Positions 22,079 through 29,516 of a stretch of 64,000 nt of DNA are shown here, piece after piece. The stretch spans positions 1 through 64,000 of IMG/VR virus record IMGVR_UViG_3300020057_000035. One strand, 5' to 3'. Position 1 is the first letter of the stretch. Each line of letters begins with the position of its first letter. A program made the position numbers and the translations under genes. This stretch comes from a virus. Below the pieces are notes generated by a model. It was not told the DNA's origin. It saw only the letters and a program-made list of their open reading frames with translations, and made no database searches.

Positions 22079-22260
22079 GAACACTTGTTCTAATGTTTCA
22101 CGTGAAACAGTCGTCTACTATTTGTGTCAACCTACCCCACGTTATGTCAAGTGATTATGTTGATTAGAACATGGGTTCTACTTTTTTTTAATGGCTTCGC
22201 GCGCCTATATATGTATATAGTAAAATCACGGGGAAAAATCTCAGTGAAATTTAAAGCGTA
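22079..22260. promoter_or_regulatory. composite element 4
   Basis: GAAC-ACTT-GTTC 22079-22090, parS-type TGTTTCACGTGAAACA 22094-22109, GAAC-ATGG-GTTC 22167-22178, TATATATGTATATAG about 22207-22221, then AAAATCACGGGG. The boxes and the parS-like site are only 3 bp apart here. No gene. Confidence 0.75.
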
Positions 22261-22363
22261 GCCCAATGGTTTATTTTTCACAAATACAACAATAAACTCC
22301 TGATACGCTAATACAGTGCCCATATTGTTTGCATGTTAAAAAAAGATAATTGATGTTCTTTTA

Positions 22364-22549
22364 TTAGAATACTTCTCTTTTTCGTTCTATTGCGCTATTG
22401 GCTTTGTGTACTCTGCGCTGGTCAATTCGCTCTGCTCTATCTGCTTCTGCTCTTTGGATTGTAAAAAGACTTCTACCACTCATATTCATCTTCTTATTCT
22501 TTTGCCTTTTTGCGTCTCTTGATGTCGCGTGTTTGTCGTGAGTTTCCAT
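22364..22549 (-). CDS. small basic protein
   Basis: 61 residues, about one third Lys/Arg, starting METHDKHATSRDAK. Possibly nucleic-acid-binding. Start after AAGGAATAAAATA. Promoter 22585-22613 (TTGACA / TATACT). Confidence 0.55.
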   Translation of the reverse strand: METHDKHATSRDAKRQKNKKMNMSGRSLFTIQRAEADRAERIDQRRVHKANSAIERKREVF

Positions 22550-22636
22550 TATTTTATTCCTTGTTCTGCTTTCTTAGTATAATAAGTATAGCATCCTTGA
22601 TAATTTGTGTCAAGATTTTTATGCTATCTAATTTAC

Positions 22637-22918
22637 TCAAATCTTTGCATTTTGTCTACATAGACAATCACTACCATCATAACCAGAAACTTCACCACAG
22701 TCAGGGCATTCATCAGAAAACGCTACATCTGGTGTCATTCCGTGAATAGCTTTACCTAAAGCTATTGCTTGTTTTCTGATACTTTCCCGCCACGCTCGAT
22801 CATTAGTTTCTTGAAAAACTTCTATATCAAGACCTGTATTGATATCTAATTCGGGCCAAGACAATCCATTGGAATAACCACTCCAAAATAAATTGATTAC
22901 TAACTTATTGTTTTTCAT
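22637..22918 (-). CDS. hypothetical protein with C-terminal Cys motif
   Basis: 93 residues. C-terminal CPDCGEVSGYDGSDCLC suggests a zinc ribbon. Begins MKNNKLVINLFWSGY. Confidence 0.6.
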   Translation of the reverse strand: MKNNKLVINLFWSGYSNGLSWPELDINTGLDIEVFQETNDRAWRESIRKQAIALGKAIHGMTPDVAFSDECPDCGEVSGYDGSDCLCRQNAKI

Positions 22919-22929
22919 TTGATGTTTTC

Positions 22930-23040
22930 TTTCTGACTTGATTTATTAAAAATGAAGTTATGAAATCAAAATTATAAAATCAAAATCTATTTTTTGAGAT
23001 CTGAATTTGAAATTATAAATTTAGTTCTTTATTTTGCGTT
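22930..23040. repeat. A+T-rich tract 4
   Basis: ATGAAATCAAAATTATAAAATC-type words, about 0.83 kb right of the parS-like site at 22094. Confidence 0.6.
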
Positions 23041-23063
23041 TTAGGTTGTACAAGAGATTAAAT

Positions 23064-23204
23064 TTAAGAGCAGTCATTTCTTGGTAATTTAATCGCACTT
23101 AGATCGTAAAGAAACGATGATTTCTTATTTAACCATTGAATATGACATTTATTACAGAAACGATTAGTCATATATGTATTTGTTCCGCAGTATTCACACT
23201 TCAT
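23064..23204 (-). CDS. small zinc-ribbon protein
   Basis: 46 residues beginning MKCEYCGTNTYMTNRFCNKC, two clear Cys pairs. Start after AAGGAATTG. It follows the 23206-23412 gene in the cluster. Confidence 0.65.
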   Translation of the reverse strand: MKCEYCGTNTYMTNRFCNKCHIQWLNKKSSFLYDLSAIKLPRNDCS

Positions 23205-23205
23205 T

Positions 23206-23412
23206 TTACAATTCCTTTTTCGTGAAGAACTTGGTTTTTACAAAACTAAAAACACTATTACTGTACTCAAAAACACAATACCCTAAGTACAGTAAAACAG
23301 GAATACCCCATAGTGAGACACTAAGACTTACTATAGGATCTGTAATATCTAAAAAGACAATCACTACTGTATAGCAAACTAATCCCAATACTAACCAAAG
23401 TCTCATTCTCAT
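23206..23412 (-). CDS. small membrane protein
   Basis: 68 residues with two hydrophobic segments (about 4-20 and 28-47) and a Lys-rich C terminus. Start after AGAGGAGATTGGC. Its ATG overlaps the stop of 23409-23693 (ATGA). Confidence 0.65.
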   Translation of the reverse strand: MRMRLWLVLGLVCYTVVIVFLDITDPIVSLSVSLWGIPVLLYLGYCVFEYSNSVFSFVKTKFFTKKEL

Positions 23413-23693
23413 GCCAATCTCCTCTGTTTTCCGTTGGTATCTAGTTCTGGTGAGTACACCTTGATGTGGCTACCAAGAACTTTTACTATCCTCTTTGCCA
23501 ATTGTATTTCTGTCATAGAAGAATGATCCCACTCTCTATCTTCTACTGCGTTTACTGCAATAGAGTCTGGAAATTGCTCAGCAACATCTCCTTGGATCTG
23601 ACCCCACCATTTACCATTCTGTTTCCATAAATAGAATTTTTGGTCTGGTTCAATTATTGCGTTTGTAATGCTGATAATAGCGTCTTCTAACAT
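23409..23693 (-). CDS. hypothetical 94-residue protein
   Basis: Begins MLEDAIISITNAIIE. Not recognised. Coupled to the membrane-protein gene by a 4-nt overlap. Confidence 0.65.
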   Translation of the reverse strand: MLEDAIISITNAIIEPDQKFYLWKQNGKWWGQIQGDVAEQFPDSIAVNAVEDREWDHSSMTEIQLAKRIVKVLGSHIKVYSPELDTNGKQRRLA

Positions 23694-23696
23694 TAT

Positions 23697-23936
23697 TTAT
23701 TGCTTGAAGTATTTTTGGGCGCGGTCATAGACAGAAAAATAAGTGTTTACTAGAGAGTATGGGAGTCTTTCTACGAGTTCTATTAGATTGTATTCTTCTG
23801 CTCTGCCGATTGCAATTTTTATAGCGAGTTTCTTACTAAACAAATGCGCATCGTCTTTCCTACAAAGAGCATATCCAAATTTGTCTGGCCCAATTGCTAC
23901 CACTACACCGCGTGGACTAAAATCTTTGTTCCTCAA
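23697..23936 (-). CDS. hypothetical 79-residue protein
   Basis: Reads GVVVAIGPDKFGYALC then KLAIKIAIGRAEEYN. Not recognised. The start codon (TTG 23936 or another) is uncertain. Promoter 23990-24018 lies upstream. Confidence 0.55.
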   Translation of the reverse strand: MRNKDFSPRGVVVAIGPDKFGYALCRKDDAHLFSKKLAIKIAIGRAEEYNLIELVERLPYSLVNTYFSVYDRAQKYFKQ

Positions 23937-24013
23937 GTATTGAATTAGAATTTTCTTACCTCTTTCTTTTGTGTTTCATTCTATGCTTATAGTAGCATAC
24001 TTGCGCTTTTGTG

Positions 24014-24205
24014 TCAAGCTACTTTGTATTTAGTTTGCTCAAATCTAATGAATTCTTTAGCATCTTCATATACTCCAAAGATATGAAGTCCTGTGTAGAC
24101 ACTGATAACGTGCCAAGACGACCTGACCTGAGAGCTGGTCACACCAAGAGCGTAATGAGAGTCGTGCTCCTCAATAGCAACACCGCGATAGATAGTAGTT
24201 TTCAT
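24014..24205 (-). CDS. hypothetical 63-residue protein
   Basis: Begins MKTTIYRGVAIEEHD. Similar layout to 17641-17793. TAATG overlap with the upstream gene. Its stop sits on the -35 of promoter 23990-24018. Confidence 0.6.
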   Translation of the reverse strand: MKTTIYRGVAIEEHDSHYALGVTSSQVRSSWHVISVYTGLHIFGVYEDAKEFIRFEQTKYKVA

Positions 24206-24381
24206 TAACTTGTTCTTTTTCTTCCTGCTTCTGATGCAGCTCGTCCAATAATTTCAACAGCTAATTCGTTTTGTTTGATTCTTTCAACATGTCGTAATAC
24301 CGCTGCATTACTTGTGCATTGTGATGGTTGTATATGATAGTAATCAACTAAAGCCTTTATTTCTGGCCTGAGATTAACCAC
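24205..24381 (-). CDS. hypothetical small protein
   Basis: From GTG 24381, which overlaps the upstream stop. VVNLRPEIKALVDYYHIQPSQ is reminiscent of ribbon-helix-helix or similar regulators, but this is not firm. A TTG start at 24396 is possible. Confidence 0.5.
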   Translation of the reverse strand: MVNLRPEIKALVDYYHIQPSQCTSNAAVLRHVERIKQNELAVEIIGRAASEAGRKRTS

Positions 24382-24601
24382 GATGTATTCTCGCAAATTG
24401 ATGTTCAGATACTTTTACTTCTATAGTAAGATCTCCAACATCATTACATGTATAGTCTCGATAGTGTTCTTTTACTTCAGTATTTTCTGCCATTTGTATA
24501 TTACGTAATGATACCTTCATTACCGCTTCATCGACAGTTTCTGCTTCTACTTCGTAAGTTACATCCCAGATTTCAGGCACTGTGATTCTAAATGTCTTCA
24601 T
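24374..24601 (-). CDS. hypothetical 75-residue protein
   Basis: Begins MKTFRITVPEIWDVTYEVEAE. Alpha/beta small phage protein layout. Start after AAAGGAGAAAAGG. Promoter 24624-24652 (TTGACA / TATACT). Confidence 0.65.
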   Translation of the reverse strand: MKTFRITVPEIWDVTYEVEAETVDEAVMKVSLRNIQMAENTEVKEHYRDYTCNDVGDLTIEVKVSEHQFARIHRG

Positions 24602-24776
24602 CCTTTTCTCCTTTGATATCTCTAGTATATCAGTTTAGATGATTTGTGTCAAGCTCAAAGATGATGTACACCTATGTCATTTAATTCTTTCTGGTGTATA
24701 TTGTGTTTGCTTCTTAAAGTCTTTCGCCCAACCTTTGTCTCTCAACGTAGCGTTGCTTCAACTCAAGAATAGCACA

Positions 24777-24968
24777 CTAGCTAATCTGTGTCAAGTGGTC
24801 TGACTCACAATCCATTGACATGGAGGATACCATTCGGTGCATTGAGAACAGCCCTTCGGCCATGGCGATGTGGACGTCGATCTCCGCCTTTGTGAGACCT
24901 GCATCCTCCAAGATTAACCGTTCGTCGATGGGAATGGTTAGAGTTCCTGAACTCTGCCATTCCTTCAA
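24777..24968 (-). CDS. hypothetical protein or displaced C-terminal fragment
   Basis: The frame reads TIPIDERLILEDAGLTKAEIDVHIAMAEGLF, which looks like genuine protein. It overlaps the next entry in another frame, so a frameshift may separate them. TTG start at 24968. Confidence 0.4.
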   Translation of the reverse strand: MKEWQSSGTLTIPIDERLILEDAGLTKAEIDVHIAMAEGLFSMHRMVSSMSMDCESDHLTQIS

Positions 24969-25113
24969 ACTCCGGTGAAGCTCTTCTATTATCGCTTAGA
25001 TACAGCAGCTTCAATAGCATGGCGTGATCCATCGACTGACTATCGTTCAACCGTATCAGGAGAATCGCCGCGTCTGTCGCCTTGCTCTCATCAAAGATGA
25101 ATCTCATAGTCAT
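24805..25113 (-). pseudogene. truncated Panacea/SocA-like (DUF4065) gene
   Basis: The N-terminal about 50 residues (KATDAAILLIRLNDS...LLKLLYLSDNR) match the start of Panacea-domain (SocA-like) antitoxins. The rest is basic junk, consistent with a frameshift or fusion. Promoter 25134-25162 (TTGACA / TATAAT) contains TTGACACA-A-TGTGTCAA. Confidence 0.5.
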
Positions 25114-25133
25114 TCTTCGTCCTCTTCTTTTTC

Positions 25134-25162
25134 ATTATAGTACTCTTGACACAATGTGTCAA
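25134..25162 (-). promoter_or_regulatory. promoter containing a perfect TTGACACA-A-TGTGTCAA palindrome
   Basis: -35 TTGACA 25157-25162, -10 TATAAT 25134-25139. The 17-bp palindrome at 25146-25162 shows the extended -35 (TTGACACA) as one half of a symmetric site. Confidence 0.75.
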
Positions 25163-25383
25163 GGTGTAATGTGGCAGTTTTTAGTCTGACTGCCAACAGA
25201 TCGAGACGGTCATCAGTCGTCTCTTGCTCAATTGAATTCAGGTAGAGCTTCCAATAGGGACGGTCATCACGCGCCCCACACAAAGGAGGAGTAGGTTCTT
25301 AACGATACCTACAAACGCTTAGCAGCCACGACACTGCTTCTCAATTATATTACTTACTCTTCCGCTGGGCCGTGCAGATTGTG

Positions 25384-25827
25384 TCATTGTGCGCGCCCCC
25401 ATGCTGGACCAGGGAGCAGTTCCTCGATAGGGCCGAAGTCCTTACCGAGACCGCTGGTCGTCCAGCCGAAGGAAAGGGCAATGCCTAGGGGTTTGGTGAG
25501 GGCCGCGCGGTCGAACAGCGCGAGAACATCCTTATGACTATGGGTGTCGTTGTATCTGCTGACCGCGCCGACATCACCGATCATTAAGCGCCACCCATCG
25601 CCCGGAGGCAGAGCAGAGCGAAGAGTGTCTACAGCAGCTTCAATAGCATGGCGTGATCCATCGACTGAACCGGCCAAGCCAACCATTCGACTGGTACCGA
25701 CCGCCATAGAGACAGCCTGAACTGTACAGAGCATGCGTGGCGATTGGGGTGCCTTCCCATCCCACCAATCTTCGCGATTCTCGATAAGTTGCCGCGCGGC
25801 TTTCAGGATCTCGATTGTGTCATTCAT
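25384..25827 (-). CDS. DUF6197-like protein, paralog 1
   Basis: 147 residues beginning MNDTIEILKAARQLIENRE, with a conserved YNDTHSHKDVLALFDRA block, the layout of DUF6197 proteins. The C-terminal tail (GIALSFGWTTSG...) is unique. The start overlaps the stop of paralog 2. Function unknown. Confidence 0.7.
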   Translation of the reverse strand: MNDTIEILKAARQLIENREDWWDGKAPQSPRMLCTVQAVSMAVGTSRMVGLAGSVDGSRHAIEAAVDTLRSALPPGDGWRLMIGDVGAVSRYNDTHSHKDVLALFDRAALTKPLGIALSFGWTTSGLGKDFGPIEELLPGPAWGRAQ

Positions 25828-26143
25828 CCTCCGCACACTCTGTCTGCATAATGGCGCGGTCGAACAGCGCGAGAACATCCTCATGACTATGGGTATCGTT
25901 GTACGTGGCGAGACCGTGCCGACGCAATGTTGGTGGAAGCGCATTGAGAAGTTCGCCATAACATTCTTCCCACGCCGTGGGATAGTCAGCGCGTTTGAGT
26001 TCATGAAAATCCTTCGCCAAGGCCTGCATCACGCAAAACGTCCCGGCAGGCTGTGCCCACCAGTCCCTCCTGCCATCCCACCAGTCCTCGCGCTTCTCGA
26101 TAAGTTGCCGCGCGGCCTTCAGGATCTCGATTGTGTCATTCAT
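25820..26143 (-). CDS. DUF6197-like protein, paralog 2
   Basis: 107 residues with the same ends (MNDTIEILKAARQLIEKRE; YNDTHSHEDVLALFDRA). Ends TECAEDE, a cut-down version of the tail in paralog 3. Start after GAGGTAAACGA. Confidence 0.7.
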   Translation of the reverse strand: MNDTIEILKAARQLIEKREDWWDGRRDWWAQPAGTFCVMQALAKDFHELKRADYPTAWEECYGELLNALPPTLRRHGLATYNDTHSHEDVLALFDRAIMQTECAEDE

Positions 26144-26144
26144 T

Positions 26145-26345
26145 CGTTTACCTCTGTCGCCGCAATGGCGCGGTCGAATAGGGGCGAGAACGTCCTCATG
26201 GCTATGGGTGTTCCTACACTACTTATCAAGCCAGTCATATATCCCCCTCGATGCTGCATATTCACGCCTTTGATCGTCAAGTGTATTTTGCCATTCATCC
26301 TCCGCACACTCTGTCGCCGCAATGGCGCGGTCGAACAGCGCGAGA
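26145..26345 (-). pseudogene. partial DUF6197 gene duplication
   Basis: A fragment between paralogs 2 and 3 repeats the ALFDRAIAATE region (26158-26200 and 26312-26345) in a frame fused to unrelated sequence, indicating incomplete duplication. Confidence 0.4.
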
Positions 26346-26611
26346 ACATCCTTATGACTATGGGTGTCGTTGTATCTGCTGACCGCGCCGACATCGTCGG
26401 TCATTTTCGCGCCCGGAGGCAGGGCGGCAAACAGAGCGTCCAAAGTAAACCAACCGGCCAAGCCACCCCTTGACTGATACTGAATGCGGGCCGTGGAGAC
26501 AGCCTGCACCGCACAGAGCCGCTGTTCTACGCCCCCGCTGCCATCCCACCAATCCTCGCGCTTCTCGATAAGTTGCCGCGCGGCTTTCAGGATCTCGATT
26601 GTGTCATTCAT
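26219..26611 (-). CDS. DUF6197-like protein, paralog 3 with Cys-rich-family tail
   Basis: 130 residues. DUF6197-like body plus an ECAEDEWQNTLDDQRREYAASRGI tail nearly identical to the C terminus of the 11432-11665 protein: a fusion. Start after GGAGAAAGAAAGAAA. Confidence 0.7.
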   Translation of the reverse strand: MNDTIEILKAARQLIEKREDWWDGSGGVEQRLCAVQAVSTARIQYQSRGGLAGWFTLDALFAALPPGAKMTDDVGAVSRYNDTHSHKDVLALFDRAIAATECAEDEWQNTLDDQRREYAASRGIYDWLDK

Positions 26612-26635
26612 TTTCTTTCTTTCTCCTAGTAAAGT

Positions 26636-26711
26636 TGGTGCCCGTGGTCAGATTCGAACTGACACTACAATCGTTTTAAGCGATTTCACTCTGCCGTTGG
26701 TGTACACGGGC
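26636..26711 (-). tRNA. tRNA-Leu(UAA), atypical short variable arm
   Basis: 76 nt with a 7-bp acceptor GCCCGTG/CACGGGC, anticodon stem AATCG/CGATT, loop CTTAAAA (anticodon UAA), T-stem GTCAG/CTGAC and encoded CCA. Leucine tRNAs normally have a long variable arm. This one has about 5 nt. Confidence 0.8.
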
Positions 26712-26736
26712 AACAAGTTTTCATTCATCTGTTTCT

Positions 26737-26877
26737 TCAAGTAGTATACGTACTATCTTCTCGAACAGACCAACTGTTATAGTCGAAATTGTCAAACGTG
26801 GAACCATATGTTCGATCTACTTCTTCTCCCTCGCCCTCACACACTAGACGCCGAGCGTCATCCTCATATTTCTTCAT
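26737..26877 (-). CDS. hypothetical acidic 46-residue protein
   Basis: Begins MKKYEDDARRLVCEGEGEE. Start after GTGAGGCAATTAAAAA. It lies between the promoter 27068-27096 and the tRNA. Confidence 0.5.
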   Translation of the reverse strand: MKKYEDDARRLVCEGEGEEVDRTYGSTFDNFDYNSWSVREDSTYTT

Positions 26878-26889
26878 TTTTTAATTGCC

Positions 26890-26970
26890 TCACTTGGCGG
26901 CGCAAGCCTTTGTGATTACAAACAATACACCTGCGATAATCATTGTCAGTGTGCCTCTTTGCACAGGCAT
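26890..26970 (-). CDS. possible small membrane peptide
   Basis: 26 residues, one hydrophobic segment (TMIIAGVLFVITKACAA). No ribosome-binding site, and the ATG follows a GGTTGAAT-GAAA-ATTCAACC hairpin (26974-26993). Confidence 0.3.
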   Translation of the reverse strand: MPVQRGTLTMIIAGVLFVITKACAAK

Positions 26971-27067
26971 TATGGTTGAATTTTCATTCAACCAATCTTT
27001 AAGTCGTGTGTCTGATTGATTCTGTCGATTTCGATTGTAGCTCTGTCGTTTGTTATTCACTAGGGGT

Positions 27068-27096
27068 ATTATATCTCACTTTCGCCTTTGTGTCAA
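27068..27096 (-). promoter_or_regulatory. consensus promoter of the tRNA/DUF6197 unit
   Basis: -35 TTGACA 27091-27096, -10 TATAAT 27068-27073, 17-bp spacer. A perfect sigma-70 match. Confidence 0.8.
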
Positions 27097-27121
27097 GTGG
27101 TTGCGAAAAAAATAAATTAAA

Positions 27122-27733
27122 TCAAGCTGTAATGCGGATTTTGTCAACAATTTTATCAATATCTAAGTATGCACTTTTTGCATCTTCGTATCGAAAATAC
27201 TCGTTACAAACGTACATAGCGTCCACCACCCGTGTAAATAGTTCGTCGTCGCCCAGTGCTTCTAGTGCGCTGTTTGTCTCTTCGTTATCGCCCAGATGTT
27301 CACGTAGTGCTTGTCTCACATCAGATGCGATACAATAATCCCAACACACCTTTTGTATTTCTTTTTCAAGCTCGGATAGATCCTCTGCATCAATCAAAGG
27401 ATAATCTTTTAAGGCAAGGAAGACTTCACGCATTTCTTCCGTAACACAATCTGCACGAATAACTACGCCCTCGCTGTCGTAGCTACCAATTACATGCATT
27501 ACACCTTCAATTTCACCAAATTCTCGAAGAAATACACGACAGTTGGAGCGTGTAACATGGTCACCACTATAATCTCCCCATATCAGATTATGCGGAATAT
27601 AGAATCGCGGTTCACTGCTAGGCGTCCACGATTCTACGCTACTGTAGGAATCCATATCCCAAAAATAGTGCCATCCACTAAATACGTACAGTTCACCTAG
27701 AGGATCGTTCACGCGATCATGCCATGCGATCAT
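27122..27733 (-). CDS. hypothetical 203-residue protein
   Basis: Begins MIAWHDRVNDPLGELY, a start shared with 27991-28242 through a 33-bp DNA repeat. Contains WHYFWDMDSYSS. Acidic C-terminal half. Family not recognised. The start overlaps the end of the DUF7249-like gene. Confidence 0.65.
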   Translation of the reverse strand: MIAWHDRVNDPLGELYVFSGWHYFWDMDSYSSVESWTPSSEPRFYIPHNLIWGDYSGDHVTRSNCRVFLREFGEIEGVMHVIGSYDSEGVVIRADCVTEEMREVFLALKDYPLIDAEDLSELEKEIQKVCWDYCIASDVRQALREHLGDNEETNSALEALGDDELFTRVVDAMYVCNEYFRYEDAKSAYLDIDKIVDKIRITA

Positions 27734-28001
27734 ATTGTGACACTCCGAATTTCAGTGCCAACGCTATCTGATACCAGTCTACCACGCGAAGCGCACTGTT
27801 CAGTAGATCCGAATAGATCCCGTTAGGAAGATCGGGCATACTCTCTGAGTGATGCCGTTCTAGCTTGTGCGTCAGATCGTGTACGTTGTCACACATTCGC
27901 GCTGTCTCTGCCCAATACTCCTGGCTACCTTGGTCGTTGTCGATCCACAATTTCGCCGCCCAAGTTTCGTAGTTCGCCCAACCGTTGTATTTACCGTCCA
28001 T
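27717..28001 (-). CDS. DUF7249-like phage protein, second copy
   Basis: 94 residues beginning MDGKYNGWANYETWAAKLW. Paralog of 3774-4103 with a different C terminus. Overlaps its neighbours at both ends. Confidence 0.7.
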   Translation of the reverse strand: MDGKYNGWANYETWAAKLWIDNDQGSQEYWAETARMCDNVHDLTHKLERHHSESMPDLPNGIYSDLLNSALRVVDWYQIALALKFGVSQYDRMA

Positions 28002-28242
28002 ATCTACGGATCATCCTTTCGTCCACTCTGTCGGCGCGTTCGCCATTATCTAACGCTAGTTCTATAGCGTATCTCTCCTCAGAACTAAGCGCCGAACATT
28101 CGACACCTAGCCATGCGGAACGATGAAGCTTTACCCTATACCCTTCGTTCTGTTCTTGGAATACGCTAGGGTAAACTCCCGTCAACGTTTCAATCGCGCG
28201 CGCCAAGCGTAGACTGTATCGGCGATCATGCCATGCGATCAT
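27991..28242 (-). CDS. hypothetical 83-residue protein
   Basis: Shares MIAWHDR with 27122-27733. The remainder (LTGVYPSVFQEQNEGYRVKLH) is different. Unknown. Confidence 0.6.
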   Translation of the reverse strand: MIAWHDRRYSLRLARAIETLTGVYPSVFQEQNEGYRVKLHRSAWLGVECSALSSEERYAIELALDNGERADRVDERMIRRYGR

Positions 28243-28469
28243 ATTGTGACACTCCGATCCATCAATTCAGGGCGGAATGGCATGCTGATGCGCGAAGTGT
28301 GTTCTATGCAATACAGGAATATATTGCCATATGCGGATATGTAAGCAGATACAGCGGGCAGTGTGCATGCGCCGAATCGACAATCAGTCTGTTGTAGATA
28401 GTACGCGGTTAAGCGTGCGTAAGTTTGTTCGGATCGTTCATCAGTCGTTTGTTTCGTGATCGTGATCAT
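28239..28469 (-). CDS. hypothetical 76-residue protein
   Basis: Begins MITITKQTTDERSEQ, with CRFGAC. Start after GGGGAAGAGTAGAAACA. A -35 at 28513-28518 is clear, the -10 weak. Confidence 0.6.
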   Translation of the reverse strand: MITITKQTTDERSEQTYARLTAYYLQQTDCRFGACTLPAVSAYISAYGNIFLYCIEHTSRISMPFRPELMDRSVTI

Positions 28470-28539
28470 TGTTTCTACTCTTCCCCTAGTGCGTTTAGTT
28501 TTCCTTTTTTTGCATTGTGTCAAATAGTGGGACGAATAT

Positions 28540-28779
28540 AGGGCGCGGATTTTATCCCGTCTTTATAAAAATTCCCTATACTCAATGCATGACGTGATCA
28601 GCGTCTACACTTAAAGCCGTCGCTTCATCCCATAATTAAATTAGATTCCGATACTGTTCGATTTCTTTTGATCTATATGGATACAACGTACAAGGTTCTG
28701 ATTTGACCAGAACGCTCAGGGACGGATACTCTATAGACTAAGTGTGTGTCACCAGTGGAATATCTAACTTAACTTCCTG
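28540..28779 (-). ncRNA. transcribed stretch without gene, possible RNA
   Basis: Promoter 28780-28808 (TTGACA / TAAGAT) leads into 240 nt with no credible frame but a GTTCTG...CAGAAC hairpin (about 28693-28711). Whether it is a functional RNA is unclear. Confidence 0.3.
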
Positions 28780-28784
28780 TATCT

Positions 28785-28808
28785 TACCACCTAAGGTGGT
28801 TTGTGTCA
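28785..28808 (-). promoter_or_regulatory. promoter spacer palindrome ACCACCTTAGGTGGT
   Basis: A palindrome fills the spacer of this promoter. A one-base variant fills the spacer of the next promoter (28904-28932), suggesting a shared operator. Confidence 0.55.
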
Positions 28809-28883
28809 AGCAGGAATTTCCAAAAAAGCTGAACCTTCCGTCTCAACATAATCAAAAAAATCTTCGTTGACTTTTAACTTCAT
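28806..28883 (-). CDS. 25-residue acidic peptide
   Basis: MKLKVNEDFFDYVETEG... Start after AAAGGAAAGAAA. Promoter 28904-28932. Stop on the next -35. Unknown. Confidence 0.5.
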   Translation of the reverse strand: MKLKVNEDFFDYVETEGSAFLEIPA

Positions 28884-28938
28884 TTTCTTTCCTTTGTGTT
28901 CTTATCTTACTACCTAAGGTGGTTTGTGTCAAGTACCT

Positions 28939-29157
28939 TTAGAAAATTAACACCTCTTTCTTTTCCACAAAAGGAAACCAATGGGTAATGTGCTTACACC
29001 TATCATTTCTGTAGACAAAATCAGGACAACTACACTTAGCTACACTGATTGGATCAGTGTAGATAAAGTAATTATTAGTCTCTCCTATAATTTCCCACAC
29101 ATTATTCCTAATTTTACGAAGTGGGAATCTACCTTCTGTCCAATCATCAGGTTTCAT
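28939..29157 (-). CDS. SWIM zinc-finger protein
   Basis: 72 residues with CSCPDFVYRNDRCKHI, the SWIM pattern CxC...CxH, preceded by the usual beta-strands (YFIYTDPISVAK). SWIM domains bind DNA or proteins. Start after AAAAAGGAAAAGCAA. Confidence 0.75.
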   Translation of the reverse strand: MKPDDWTEGRFPLRKIRNNVWEIIGETNNYFIYTDPISVAKCSCPDFVYRNDRCKHITHWFPFVEKKEVLIF

Positions 29158-29181
29158 TTGCTTTTCCTTTTTGCCGCTTCT

Positions 29182-29274
29182 TTATAGTCTAGGAGATCTG
29201 ATTCTAAAGATTGTCTGCTTATCCCCGCAAGAGTATTGTCGATAAGCTTCTTTAATCCAAACCTTGTATTTCAA
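29182..29274 (-). CDS. possible 30-residue basic peptide
   Basis: TTG start overlapping the upstream TGA. Reads MKYKVWIKEAYRQYSCGDKQ. Weak evidence. Confidence 0.3.
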   Translation of the reverse strand: MKYKVWIKEAYRQYSCGDKQTIFRIRSPRL

Positions 29275-29450
29275 AGTTCTTGTCCTATCTCTTCGTTATA
29301 TGTTTCGAATGCTCTATCTAATAGGTTTTGAAGCCTGAGTGTAAGATATGAGACGGTATTGGCGTTTGGTTGATTATGTGAAGCACGAACGAATCCGATA
29401 ACTTCACTAATGATTTGAATGTTCTGTTTGTATTGTTCTAGGTTAGTCAT
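29271..29450 (-). CDS. hypothetical 59-residue protein
   Basis: Begins MTNLEQYKQNIQIISE. Helical. -10 TAGACT lies 6 nt before the ATG (promoter 29457-29485), so it may be leaderless, although AGGAGG overlaps the promoter spacer. Confidence 0.55.
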   Translation of the reverse strand: MTNLEQYKQNIQIISEVIGFVRASHNQPNANTVSYLTLRLQNLLDRAFETYNEEIGQEL

Positions 29451-29516
29451 ATCTATAGTCTACCTCCTTTTGCGTTTTGTGTCAAGAGGTATACCAATAT
29501 ATCTTTTGCCTCTCTC

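Noticed and set aside
24660-24765. Possible small gene (TTG, RDKGWAKDFKKQTQY)
   Set aside because: Frame breaks after about 24 codons and resumes shifted; cannot be supported as a gene.
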